Origin: Cheiracanthium punctorium
Lineage: Eukaryota > Arthropoda > Arachnida > Araneae > Cheiracanthiidae
Direction of reading: 5' to 3'
Assembly (NCBI GenBank): GCA_038373885.1
Contig: JAWZYV010013135.1
Span: 1-64,000 of the forward strand
Length of the DNA stretch: 64,000 nucleotides
Of the stretch, positions 11,450 through 22,527 are shown piece by piece. The notes under the pieces are model-generated. The model made no database searches, was not told where the DNA came from, and worked only from the letters and a program-made list of their open reading frames with translations. Both the position numbers and the translations under genes were made by a program. Positions within the stretch are counted from its first letter, which is position 1. Each line of letters begins with the position of its first letter.

Positions 11450-11600
11450 TCTTGTGAGGCGAACCCGGGATAATGGCGTCATGCTGAAGTCACTGTAATC
11501 AGGCTTTGTAGGGAAAGTTGCGATTCCAGTTCGTTAAAAATAGCTTTATAGATTTTGAATGTAAACTGGTAAAAATTTAGGCAAATGGACACGGGCATGC
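11450..11600 (+). repeat. Dispersed repeat, first copy
   Basis: The block containing GTCATGCTGAAGTCACTGT and TTGCGATTCCA recurs at 12455-12600 in the same orientation with several substitutions. No ends were recognised. Confidence 0.6.
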
Positions 11601-11857
11601 AGCAATGGCAATCTTATAATTATCTCAAAATCTTATATTATCTCAAAATATTCTGCACCATTCAATCATTCTCATAAAATAAAAACTCTCAAACAACGAT
11701 ACTCCGTTGAATATCATAGATAATCTAGTCATTTCAATGACATTATACTGGAATTCTACTGTATATGTGTTAGTGTTACCGATGAGTATTTATTTATTAC
11801 CTAACTTTTCCTTGGAGGTTTTTTCGTGAGCCTGTGAATTTTCTTAAATTCATTAAT

Positions 11858-12022
11858 TCAGTGGCGGCGATCCTCTACTATTAGGAATGATTTTATTGCA
11901 TTGGTTCATCTTTAAGGGGAGGGGAGGGGCATCTTCTTTAATTCAGTGGCGATGATCCTCTACTATTAAGAATGATTTTATTTCATGGGTTCATCTTTAA
12001 GGGGAGGGGTGCAGCATCTTTA
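11858..12022 (+). repeat. Tandem duplication, about 85-bp period, two copies
   Basis: TTCAGTGGCGGCGATCCTC ... TTAAGGGGAGGGG occurs twice head to tail, starting at 11859 and 11941. It is a local slippage or recombination product, possibly seeded in a hAT-like end (CAGTGGCG). Confidence 0.75.
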
Positions 12023-12454
12023 ACCTCACCTGTAGTTGCGCCTATGTGCTGTTTACTTGAAATTTTCTTTCTTGAAAATTTAAGAATACTTAATGCAAGG
12101 TCAAACCTCGAGCGGAGCAAAATCCTATCATATCGTTACGCTGATCCCTAACTCACTGACTCTCTAACAATTTCGGGCAGCCACTCCAAGATAAAACTTT
12201 TACCACCATTACCCAAAGATTAAAAAGTTAAGCACAAAATCGTAATAAAATCTATACCGTTTGTACGATCCGCTTGAAATTTTTCATAATTATGCATACA
12301 GATAAAGAAAATAATCTATACTCTACTTTAAAAATCTGAAAATCCACCCATTTCCCAATTTTCAAGGGATTTTTCTCTATTTTCAGCTCTATTTTATTTC
12401 CGAGAGTAAAAAAAAAAAAAAAAAGTGAATCATTTGCGTGACAAAATTAGGTGT

Positions 12455-12835
12455 TACCAGTGATAATGACGTCATGCTGAAGTCACTGTTATCAGACTTT
12501 GAAGGGAAAATTGCGATTCCAATTCGTTTGAAATAGTTTTTCCAGATTATCCAGTTTAACATTTTTTCACAAATAAAATGATTTCCTCTCCATAAAACAT
12601 TGATATAATAATGGATATTTCCAGCGAAATGAAATTTTTCGTACGTTTTTAGAAGAAAATGCAATTCGATTTCGATATATAATAAAAGTTGAATATGAAA
12701 TTATTTATTTTAAGTGAGCAAAGATTAAATATATAGAATGTAGTCATGTTTTTGTCGAATGTTTTTTTGTAGCGCCCGTTGTAATTTCCTCCACAACAGA
12801 CTTTGCCTTCTGGTATATTAAGAATAAAAGTTTTA
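12455..12835 (+). repeat. Dispersed repeat second copy, plus L1 repeat
   Basis: Bases 12455-12600 repeat 11450-11600. Bases 12650-12835 match 47165-47305, and a short piece matches 44085-44135, through AAAATGCAATTCGATTTCG, AATATGAAATTATTTATTTT and TAGCGCCCGTTGT. Family unknown. Confidence 0.6.
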
Positions 12836-13039
12836 GCATCCATTTGCTTATCCATTGTTTATCCATTTGTTTATCCAAAAGTTTTATCCATTGCTCACTA
12901 ATAATCATAGATTATTCTTGAGCAATTGTTAGTTAAAAACAAGCGTTGTCTGACTGAGTTCGTAGTTCAATTATTGTTCTACCTATCTCAGCGTATGATA
13001 CTTTTAAAATTTTGTGCATTAAATAATTAATTCCTAATA

Positions 13040-13372
13040 ATTAGTCACATTTTTCTGCTTGAGGAAACTTAATGGCATCTCTGAGCATTTTTGTAATAAA
13101 AAAATGTAGAGTGCAAAATTAAGCTGTTCATTGAATGACTTTTGCAATCACTGCTATGCCTGCTTGCAAAATATTTCATTACAGCTTCAAATTTATTTAA
13201 CCTTAGCCCGTTGAGGGACACAGCTGCAACCACAATTAAATATTGCTAAGTATAATTTCACAATAAATGTTAATCGCAAGTAAATGTATAGTTTTTTTTT
13301 TGTGTTTGTTTGTTTAATCACAGTTGGTTTGATCTTAAAGTAAAAAAGTAAATTTTATTTCGTGTTCTTTAT
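13040..13372 (+). repeat. Left half of a diverged inverted repeat (K)
   Basis: This block (for example GCAAAATATTTCATTACAG and TTTATTTAACCTTA) is repeated inverted at 17660-17960 at moderate identity. Together the halves bracket the C1 and D1-D3 repeats. They could be TIRs of a large eroded element or a foldback into which C/D inserted. Confidence 0.6.
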
Positions 13373-13383
13373 TTTTATTAATT

Positions 13384-14450
13384 ACTAGCTGAAGTACCCG
13401 TTCTTCGCACGGGAATGAATGGACTTTTTGACATTAATATTTGTTGTGATTACTAATTATTGTAATAAAGAGATATAGCAAAATGGATATCGCGTTCTAT
13501 TGTGTTCAATAATCATGCATACTAAATTTCAAGGCAATCGTTTTTACGGTGCAGAAGGCGATGCGGCGTAGCGCAATCTAGTGGCGAGTTTTAGCAAAAC
13601 GGATACGGCGAAAATATTCTTCGCATTCAGATATCAATGTATACGAATTTTCATGACGATCGGCTGAATAGTCCTGAAGTTCATGTGTTGACGCGACATC
13701 TAGTGTCAAGTTATAGGAAAATAGATCATGCCAAACTCTTCCCCGTGTTCAAATATCTATGTATACCTATTTTCATAGCGATCATTCGCACAGTCAAGAA
13801 GTGATACACTGCAGGGCCATCTAGTGGTTAATTAAAGTAATGATTTGCTACAGCGCCGTCATGTGGCAAGTTATAGCAAATGGATAACGCCAAAATATTC
13901 TCATTGTTCAAATAGCTATGTGTACTGATTTTCATAGCCACCATTTGAATGGTCAAAAATTTGGCCTGCTGCAGCGTCATCTAGTGGCGAGTTAAAATAA
14001 TAATGCATTGCAGTGCCATCTAGTGGTGAGTAACATCAAAAGTAACACAGTTAGAATATATTCTTCGTGCTCAAATGTGTAAGTATAAAAAATTTTATGC
14101 CGATCGGTCGAACGGTATAGAAGTTGATGCGTTGAAGCGCTATTTAGCGGTAAGTTACAGCAAATGGATACTGAAAAATATTCTCCGTGTTCTAATATCC
14201 GCGTGTACCAAATTTCATCGAAATTGGCTGGACGATATTCACATAGCAAACGGCTAAACGGAATAGAATTCGACGTTCTGCTGCGCCACCTAGTGGCAAG
14301 TTAGAGGAAAACGGACAGCATAAAAACCTTCTCGATGGTAAAAGACTTAGGTGAACCAAATTTCATGGAGATCGGTGAAACGGTGCTGAGTTTTTCAACC
14401 TCCTACATACATACCAACATTCATTTTTATCTATAACCAGTCTTATTATA
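13384..14450 (+). mobile_element. C-family repeat, copy C1, tandem CTCF-like words
   Basis: Begins ACTAGCTGAAGTACCCG with a short hairpin CCCGTTCTTCGCACGGG. The body is a degenerate tandem array whose units contain a word like GCGCCATCTAGTGGCGAGTT and a phrase like AATTTCATAGCGATC. The word starts near 13571, 13694, 13813, 13853, 13973, 14013, 14138 and 14283. It runs directly into D1, and the same order C then D recurs at 29059-31612. No reverse transcriptase or other protein is encoded. Family placement is open. Confidence 0.75.
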
Positions 14451-15455
14451 TATACCAGTCTCAAGTAAAATCCAGTTTCAAATCTAAGCCTCGCCAAAGT
14501 GCCAACATACGCCATTTTGCAAGAGTTTTTTCAGGGAATCATTCGAAGCATTGACTTAGCAGCAATAAAAATGGGAAATGGTTCGATTGCCAGGCATTTT
14601 TTTTGAAAAGTGGAATCCCTTAATACAGCCTCATTTTTTAAATTATCAACTATAACATGTTTTATTCATCGTTACCTCGATGTACTAAATGCGAAGATTT
14701 CAATTTTCGGAAATTTGGCGGATTTCCCCCAAGTTAAATCAATGTACTCAATTGGCGAGAATTCTGAAGCTACATCACTTGAAATGTCCTAATAACTGCA
14801 TTATTTCTGCACGGATAGTTAAAATTTAATGCTGTATTCTAAGAAAACCTTTGCACTTGTTTTCAAAAATGCTATTCCCTTAAGCTCTCAGTAAATTGCG
14901 CCAAAAAGCCTAAAACTCTGCAAACCGCTAGAACTCACTTTCTAAAAATCGGCCTATCAGCCATTTTATTTTTCGCCAAACTAAAAAAAAATTACATATT
15001 AGTCTCGGAAATCTTCGATCCTCATTGTTTTGCGTATAAAACATTTCATTCCTGCTCTCATTTCTTATGCGCACACGATATTATAATTAAAAAAATTACC
15101 TTACCAATATAAACTAAAAAAATCATTATTTTTCTTTTATTTTCACTTTAAGAATTTAAAACATTTTATTCGGCAAAATCGCCACACATGGCAACCAAGA
15201 TGGTTATTTCACACACTTTTTTCACTACAGGGGTTACAATTACGTAAAACTTTCTGCGTGGAGAACATAAAAAATCTCTTAAATTCCGGGAACGGGTGGA
15301 CTTTCAAAGTTTTAAAGTGGACTATCATTTATTCTATATTATTTTACATATATCTGTGTAAAATTTCAGGGTGACAGGTCCATTTTTGTGGAATTGTATA
15401 CTACCCAAATCAACAAATTGACAAACAGAATTTCATTTTTATAAGATAACCTACG
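14451..15455 (+). mobile_element. D-family unit D1
   Basis: Starts near CCAGTCTCAAGTAAAATCCAG and ends ACAGAATTTCATTTTTATAAG. Internal landmarks are CCAACATACGCCATTTTGC and GGGGTTACAATTACG. It is matched by D3 (16263-17285) and D4 (30335-31290). Non-coding. Confidence 0.75.
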
Positions 15456-16262
15456 CTTGTTTTTAAAAATACCCTCTCATTAAATTGCGCCAAGCGCTAG
15501 AATCATAGAAAATCTGACACACTTTCAGATTTTAAATACGCACTAAAGTGCTATATGTAAAAAGAGTTATTAACCATGGGTCTTCCCTATTTTCGTTCCT
15601 TCTTTTATTAAGTTGGAAAGTTAAAATTGATATTTCTAACATCCTTTTTTCTGGATGCAATATATTAGAAATAGATGCAGAAAAGCTGCTCAGAAAAATG
15701 CACAATTCCAACTGAATGAAAATTTAAAAACTTATACGCAGGTGTATTCATAACCCAAATAGCAGACGATTAAATTACTATAAATAGCGCCAAGCGTTAG
15801 AATCCTCCTCAAAATCGCACATCAATCCCTTTTATTTTTCGACCAATTAAAAAGTTGCACATTTATTTTCGGAAAATTTCCAAATTCTATTTTTCTTTTG
15901 AGTATAAATCATTTCATTCCCGCTCTGATTTCATATGCACACGATATTTTAATTTAAAAACAACCTTACAAATAATCTAATCAAAATAAAAAAAATCGTT
16001 ATTCTTTTATTTTTACTTCAAGAGTCTGAATCATTTAATGAACTGCCGAATGTGGCAACCTAGATAAGCTTAATTGTCGCTTAATTCACTGTGGGGTTAC
16101 AATTACGAAATGGTGGAAAGCAAAAATTAGCCTTTTGCGATACGTTTTTATCGATATTTCCTAAAATAGTTCGAATTTTGAAAAAATCGCTTCGAGATGT
16201 GTCGGGACCTGTCATGGGGAATTTCCGTTCAAAATTTGGTAGGTCTACGTTCACCCGTTTGC
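15456..16262 (+). mobile_element. D-family unit D2, partial and diverged
   Basis: Shares with D1 and D3 the landmarks TTGCGCCAAGCG, CATTTCATTCCCGCTCTGAT, GCACACGATATT and GGGGTTACAATTACG in order. It lacks the D start and ends in a different 3-prime module (AAAATTTGGTAGGTCTACG). It sits head to tail between D1 and D3. Confidence 0.6.
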
Positions 16263-17285
16263 GAGTCTCAAATAAAATCCAGTTTCAAATCTAAGCCTCG
16301 CCAAAGTGCCAACATACGCCATTTTGCAAGAGTTTTTCCAGGGAATCATTCGAAGCATTGACTTAGCAGCAATCAAAATGGGAAATGGTTCGACCGCCAG
16401 GCATTTTTTTGAAAAGTGGAATCCCTTAATACAGCCTCATTTTTTAAATTATCAACTATAACATGTGTTATTCATCGTTACTCCGATGTACTATATGCGA
16501 AGATTTCAATTATCTGAAATTTGGAGGAATTCCCCCAACTTAAATCAATGCACTCAATTGGCGAGAATGCTGAAGATAGATCGATTGAAATCCCTTAATA
16601 ACTGCATTATTTCTGCACGGATCATTAAAATTTAACGCTGTATTCTAATAAAACCTTTGCACTTGTTTTCAAAAATCCGTTTCCTTAAGCTCTCAGTAAA
16701 TTGCGCCAAGCCGGAAACAGTGCAAACCGCTAGAACTCACTTTCTGGGTATTTGAGCCATTTTATTTTTTCGCCAAACTAAAAAATTTTAACATATTAGC
16801 CTCGGAAATCTTCAATTCTTATTGTTTTGCGTATAAAGCATTTCATTCCTGCTCCGATTTCCCATGCACACGATATTATAATTTTAAAAAAATAACCTTA
16901 CGAATATAAACTAACAAAAAAAAATCATTATTATTCTTTTATTTTTACTTTGAGAATTTAAAACATTTTATTCGGCATAATCGCCACACATGGCAACCAC
17001 GATCCTTATTTCACACTTTTTTCACTACAGGGGTTACAATTACGGAAAGCTTTTTGCGTGGAGAACATAAAAAATCTCTTAAATTCCGGGAACGGGTGGA
17101 CTTTCAAAGTTTTAAAGTGGACTATGATTTATTCTATATTATTTTACATATCTGTGCAAAATTTCAGGCTGATAGGTCCATTTTTGTGGATTTGTATACG
17201 AATCAAATCCACAAACAAACAAACAAACAAACAATCAAACAAACAAACAAACAGAATTTCATTTTTATTTATAAGGATTTTTTAT
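16263..17285 (+). mobile_element. D-family unit D3
   Basis: Highly similar to D1 over its whole length. It ends in a (CAAA)n tail at 17209-17251 followed by GAATTTCATTTTTATTTATA. The tail resembles the simple-sequence tails of target-primed retroposons, but no RT frame is present. Two overlapping frames of about 80 codons at its 3-prime end recur in D4 and reflect repeat sequence, not a gene. Confidence 0.75.
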
Positions 17286-17529
17286 TTATTTCATGAAAAA
17301 TAGTCTTCGTAAAAGATTTAATTAACCCCTTAACTGTCACCTCAGGAAATCTACCTCTACTATTCAAAGAAATTAGCATACCTTGGGTTAATCACTGTTA
17401 AAATTGAAGTTATTCCATCCCAAAAAATTATTTATTCTACTAGCAACAAATTACTGAGGAAATTAGTTGAGAAAGGCGTATATATACGCCCGGGCAGTTA
17501 AGGCTTTAAAAAAGACTCCTTTTTTTTGC

Positions 17530-17558
17530 AATTATATATATATATATATATATATATA
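17530..17558. repeat. (TA)n microsatellite
   Basis: Alternating TA over about 27 bases next to the right half of inverted repeat K. Confidence 0.85.
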
Positions 17559-17659
17559 AAGAAAATGTTTTTCTTATTAAAATGTCATTTAAATGCTGAA
17601 TAGAATATCAGCAGTTTCACAATCAATTTATCTGTAAACATCGTTCGCCATTACTTTTT

Positions 17660-17960
17660 TAAGGGAGCAAGCACCTTTAACAAGATCAAACCAGTTATGG
17701 TAAAAAAAATTAAAAAAGTACGTTTACTTGCAATAAAATTTATTGTGAAATTTTAATTAGTAATATTTAATTGCGATTGCAGCTGTCTCTCTTCACAGGG
17801 TAAGGTTAAATAAATTCAAAACTGCAATGAAATATTTTGCAATCAAGCAGATCAAGGATTGCAAAAGTAATTGAATAATCCAGATTTTAATCTTAATACA
17901 ATCGTAAATTGGCCTGTTGATAGGTAAAATTTACCTAACTTCATTAAACTTCCGAAAGAA
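17660..17960 (-). repeat. Right half of inverted repeat K
   Basis: Inverted counterpart of 13040-13372. The complements of AAATATTTTGCAATCAAGC and AGGTTAAATAAATTCAAA match the left half. Confidence 0.6.
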
Positions 17961-18009
17961 AATGGATACCACAATTTTTAAACATTAAAAATATAAAATT
18001 TTATTTTAT

Positions 18010-18600
18010 TGAATATGTATATTATGCTTCCGTGTTTTCATTATTATTATTATTTTTTTTTTTTTTTTTTTTGGTTTTATCATTATAGTTTCCTGTATAC
18101 TTTTTTCACTGCAATATCAAGGAAAAATATATTAAATTTATTCAAGCATCTTCAAATTAAAAGAATAAACATTACTAAAAACATCCTCTAAATTCTTCAC
18201 TCATGATATAATGCATGTTTTGAAGTTCCTGAATCAAAATTTTTGTTTGCGATGGGTGCCCATCTCTCATTATTTTAAAACTTTCCCAGCAAAAATTTTT
18301 ACAAGGAAAACTAATCTCATCTAAATATAGTTATTTCAAAAAATAAGTAAAGAATATTAAAATTGATGCCAGAGGCATTGCTTTTAATAGCATTTCCACA
18401 AATTTACATGACAATATTTCTCAAACCCACCGAAGCATTTCAAGTTCAGAGTTTGACGCACGCCACTCTGTTTACAAAATCGAATCTCGCCAACTTTCCT
18501 CGCCAAAAATACTTTCACATTTCGAGCGTAACCCTAGAACACAGTGGGTTTTTTTCTTTTTCTGTCTTTACAAAAAAAAAAAAAAAAATATGATTTGTTT
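18010..18600. other. Unassigned AT-rich stretch
   Basis: Contains a T run with one break at 18052-18072 and an A run at 18572-18588. No repeat match or gene is supported. Confidence 0.45.
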
Positions 18601-18862
18601 TTGCTTTTCTCAAATCTCGGTAGTTTTTCCCCCTTGTTCGCAAGTCTCGGGATGCTAGCCGAGTTGAAGTGTAGTGATGCTGCTTGTGATCAGTGGGAAA
18701 AGTTGCTGGGGTGCATTTCTCAGCCGTGATTGAATACAAGCGCTGATTGTGAGGTGCTGTGCGTGCGCTGTTTGTGTTGTAGGCAAAGGTCTGATTGAGG
18801 ATTATTATTCCAAAGCCGGTAGTGGGTGCAGTTATGCGGACGAATTTGGATTTAATATTTAG
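18601..18862 (+). other. Candidate non-coding first exon with splice donor
   Basis: A GC-richer unique stretch ends in AG then GTGAGTG (boundary 18862/18863), a near-ideal 5-prime splice site. It contains a 25-codon frame starting at 18649 (MLAELKCSDAACDQW...) that stops before the donor, so it would be 5-prime UTR with a small upstream frame. No promoter motif or downstream coding exon was found, so this is weak. A 129-codon minus-strand frame overlaps it and has no recognisable domain. Confidence 0.25.
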
Positions 18863-19009
18863 GTGAGTGATTTTTTGGATTACTACAGCAGCATGATAAC
18901 CCATTCAAATTTTAAAGCCACAATGCTACAACTGTCATTTTTTCAAATCTGTAACTTAATTCACATCTATACAGAGTGCCGACAAAAGTCGTTTACAACC
19001 TGCTAGATA

Positions 19010-19345
19010 AAGTAATGAATGTGAGATCACGGCCAATTATCTACCCGCGGAATCTAAGTAGAGGAAAGGAAGGGGGGTTGTCCTCCGTGAAGGACTTTCT
19101 AAGGGGTCCTAACCTGCGAAGTTTCGGAGAAAACCACGGGAAACTGCGAACGGCTAGGTTGACGGACGCGGCCTGGGTTTGAACCAGACACAATTCGTCT
19201 CCCTCATGATTTTGTTTGTGGTATTACGTCCAATTCTGTGCACAAGGGATGCCCTCCGTGGGGGGTCTTTCTAAGGGGTCCTAACCCGTAGTCTCCCACT
19301 TGAGAGCGCAATGCGTTCGGCCAGCTATAAAATATAAGACTCATG
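19010..19345 (-). mobile_element. tRNA-derived SINE (S, subfamily 2), rearranged
   Basis: On the minus strand the A-box-like TGGCCGAACGC (near 19315) and the B-box GGTTCAAACCC (near 19180) are separated by a second partial copy of the same SINE body (about 19205-19292). TTTCTAAGGGGTCCTAACC occurs twice, near 19098 and 19268. This looks like a SINE inserted into, or duplicated within, another. Inactive. Confidence 0.65.
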
Positions 19346-19545
19346 GACGGTTAGAAATAATGTGGTAGACTTTTGTCTGTACATTTCTTGGAATTAAAAA
19401 ATTTTGCGATTTCTATCCATTTCAATGACCTGGGAATCCGGTGCGATCCTCCAAAAAAAAAAGTTTGTCTGTCTGTCGTTCTGTCATTCTGTCCGTGACG
19501 CTTTTTTTGTTCAAGCATCACGTAAAAACGACTGAAGCGAACACC
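19346..19545 (+). mobile_element. E-family fragment E1
   Basis: Matches the start of the large E array at 58190: TTTTGTCTGTACATTTCTTGG, a GTCTGTCTGTCGTTCTGTC tract and AAGCATCACGTAAAAACGAC. It stops shortly after the first module near 19545. Confidence 0.75.
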
Positions 19546-20278
19546 TTTCGAACTCCTTCGGCTTTCGCATGTAGGTCCTTCCATAGGCTCCCTATCATAC
19601 TGGTCGTGAGCCTACGCTCTAGTTCATAATCTCTTGTCTGAACCTGGTAGACGGCTGAAATGTGAACGTTCGGACCCACCGCGCGGCTGTCTATCTTGCG
19701 GTTTGGAGTTTGGTTCGGTTTTCTCGTGATGTAACGTGAATTCTCGTTAGAGTCCCCTAAAAGTGTACCGAATAAGGCACCCCACTCTCGTAGACAGATG
19801 CCCCTTGTGTAGACTTGTCATTTGGGGCATACTGTCTGCACGTAAAGGGGATAAAGTATCGATGGGACAGTATTTTTATGTTCTGGCTATATTTTTCTTA
19901 GTTTTATTTCTAAAAATCTTGGAAGAAAATGAAAATGTAATAGACTTGAACGATTATTTAATTATGGTTTTCAAACTGCATAACTTTTCTAAAAATACTG
20001 TTTATTTGAAACTACGTTTTTGTCCGTTAACACCTGTTCCTTGCAATATGTGCAGGTAATGGCTGAATAAAAGGAAAGCGCGTCAAAATTGAACAAAATT
20101 ACCAGCGCAATATGCAAGAAATGTTTTATTTGCCATAAATATTATAAAATGTTATTCGATGAACTATTGAAAGAAAAATTAAAATCCTACGATACTGAAA
20201 TGCAAGATTTAACAAATTTTGGGACAGCCAAAAGCAATAATGTTAGTTCAAAACAGATCCTCTCTTTTCTCTAAAGAG
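19546..20278. other. Unassigned stretch with two adjacent plus-strand frames
   Basis: Frames at 19763-20059 (98 codons, with one strongly hydrophobic segment FYVLAIFFLVLFLKIL) and 20089-20274 (61 codons, CXXC-like spacing) lie head to tail. I recognise neither. With no conserved motif and no splice evidence I do not call a gene. This is the least poor place in the first 20 kb to look for one. Confidence 0.3.
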
Positions 20279-20443
20279 CAGTGGTTCCTAACCTTTTTCT
20301 CCGTGCGAACCCCTTCTAAACACAAAGAATTTGACGAACCCCTTATGTAGTCGTTGTGTATTAGTATATTTTGGCGAACACACTAAAACACCTTTTGAAC
20401 TCCTCTCGGTCCATGAACCACCGCTTGGGAACCGACACTTTAG
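20279..20443. mobile_element. Possible hAT-like miniature element
   Basis: Ends CAGTGGTTCCTAACC and, complemented, AGTGTCGGTTCCCAAG resemble hAT TIRs. Flanking 8-mers do not form a clean duplication, so the boundaries are uncertain. Confidence 0.4.
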
Positions 20444-21149
20444 AGTAAATAATGTTTAGATTCGCACCTTCTTCCCCATTCACCGTACCACCTGAAATTT
20501 TGTCCTGTGTTCAGGATCTGACTGAAGCAATTCGCTGACGGATTAATGCAATTTTGTGGGTGGGAGTGGTTAGTTAGAAGATTCACATACACATCCATTT
20601 TATGAAAGTAAAGTAGGATATTTTACATTAATTACTTTTTTCTCAGGTGGGGGTGGTCGCCCCCCTTTGCCCCCTCCCCCTTTAATCCGTCTTTGGTCAT
20701 CGAAACAACTATTGGAAAATCCAATCAGATATCTTTTAGAACGAAGCAATGTCACCAAAATGTATCTGATATTGCTTATAAGGAATTGCAATTTTTTAAA
20801 TATAATTGTGTTAATTGTTTAATTTACATGATTCCATTTCTCTTATTAAAAAATACAGATGGAAGCCTGGATTTAAATCTTCTTTTCAACATATTAAAAT
20901 TTTTGTTGCATCGTTTAGCATTCTGTTCTAGCTTCCCTGGTGTTTTTAACGAACCAGTCTATCGCATCTTGAGTCCGTGTTGGATTTCCGGCTTGTGCTT
21001 AGGTTTTAACTTGTCCGTCCTTTCGTAGGAGGTGACATTGGCCGCTTGTTAGGTGTCCTCATAATAAAATGGCCGATACTTATGGCGTATTAAATGTCTG
21101 ATCGGCAAGTGGCAGATCTAAAAAAAATTCTGTTTCAAAAATCTTACAT
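20444..21149. other. Unassigned stretch
   Basis: Contains GACGGATTAA at 20537 and its inverse TTAATCCGTC at 20682, perhaps eroded ends of another short element rich in G and C runs. The 111-codon frame at 20693-21028 has no recognisable domain. Confidence 0.35.
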
Positions 21150-21300
21150 ACTAGCTGCGTACCCGTCCCTCGCACGGCAGAAAACGAATATCTTTGCATA
21201 AGCGCAATCACGTTGCAGACTATAAAAAATACTTAAATTTAACAAAGTCTTGAAACTTTATTTGCCTAAATTTGTTTTAACCTTTGCTTGGCGACATTTT
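21150..21300 (+). mobile_element. Repeat with C/E-type head
   Basis: Begins ACTAGCTGCGTACCCGTCCC, a variant of the heads of C1, C2 and E2. The following sequence matches neither family. It is a third member of a head-sharing group, truncated or different in body. Confidence 0.45.
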
Positions 21301-21434
21301 TTGAAATAAACACGCCAAGAATTATACCATTATATTGAATGAGCAGTGCTGGAAGTCCATTTCTGTTAGCTTGTTGAGAAACTCCTCCGCTTTTGCTTTC
21401 ACCGTTTCCGCACTGTCAAATTGTCTCCCCTTAA

Positions 21435-21949
21435 CCCTTTGAGGCGCAACCCTCTCCCAATGTGTGAAAAAAAGGGCAGCCGTTGCCATCGCTCGACTGA
21501 ACGACCAGCAAGACGGCGGACGATCGAAACGTTCATCGCGTGCCACAGATCGAGATACCCTTTTTTGCACGACAGCTGGCTGTGCCGCACTGCCAGATGC
21601 TGTCAAAAAAGGGTCTCTAGATCTGTGGCACGCGATGAACGTTTCGATCGTCCGCCCTCTTGCTGGTCGTTAAGTCGAGCGATGGCAACGACTGCCCTTT
21701 CTTCAGCATTGGGCCATCTGCCCAGCTGTTCTCGCATTCTTCCATTTCTCAGCAGATGCCAGTGCTGTTAAAAAATAGTCGTGACCATTTTTTTCACGGG
21801 AAAGGACGTGCTCAAAAGTAAAGGATTCTCGTGGAGCTCTGTCACCCGCCACTATTTTTTATAGAAATCCAATCTATTCTTCGAGACTGGCAACAGTCAA
21901 AACGCCAGAGTTTGGTGTCCCCAGAGCGGGAACACTGCGCGTTAAAGGG
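21435..21949 (-). mobile_element. B-family element B2
   Basis: 515 bp, flanked by TTAA (21431-21434) and TTAG (21950-21953). Left end CCCTTTGAGGCGCAACCC, right end GCGCGTTAAAGGG. The internal palindrome with the GATCTAGAGACCC type core is complete. Its right flank is the start of M1, so it inserted into the target duplication of M1. Confidence 0.85.
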
Positions 21950-21953
21950 TTAG

Positions 21954-22312
21954 GGGTGTTCTATCTGAACAGTGATCGCCATCAGATCACTTTCGAACTG
22001 TTTTAAAACAAATCAATAATGTTAAACACCAGAAAAAAATTAATAATGCCTCTTCACCCGATGCACTATGAACTAACTGACTCCAGCAGAAAAGCTGTGT
22101 ATATCATGCAATTTAAGAAAAAAAAAAAAAATCATGAGCACAAAAATGGCCTCCCAAAATGGGCCGAGGATGGACCCGCTTTAGAAAATGTCGCTCAATT
22201 CTGCATGTTTAGCATTTTTTCTGTCTGTTTCGTAACTCCTCTAAGTTCATAGTCAGTGCCAGTTCACGGTGCAACTTGTAAAGAGGCTTTCTAAATTTTC
22301 CCATGTCTCCGG
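21954..22312 (+). mobile_element. M-family TTAA element M1, 3-prime truncated
   Basis: Starts GGGTGTTCTATCTG directly after B2. It shares with M2-M4 the landmarks TTCACCCGATGCACTATG and CTTGTAAAGAGGC. The last about 80 bp and right TIR are missing. Confidence 0.7.
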
Positions 22313-22527
22313 TAAACTTTATAGTGTGATGGGTGATCCATGAAACGTTTTACAGCATTCAGTTTCCGGTTATTTAATTGCCACGCCTCATATGCCGACC
22401 AACGGCCGAATGGATGAGACACTGAACACTGTAGATGGCTGAAGTACGTAGGTTGCCTTTTATGTTTCAACGAACGACCAATAGGAGGCGCTACTGAAAC
22501 TTGTCTTCAGTATATTCGTAAAATTCA

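Noticed and set aside
13384..14450. Hammerhead ribozyme or Penelope-like element in the C head
   Set aside because: The head forms only a short hairpin; I could not find the conserved hammerhead CTGATGA and GAAA blocks in order, and there is no RT or GIY-YIG frame.
19763..20274. Two-exon small membrane protein gene
   Set aside because: Only a hydrophobic segment and short frames; no conserved motif, splice logic or homologous copy to support it.
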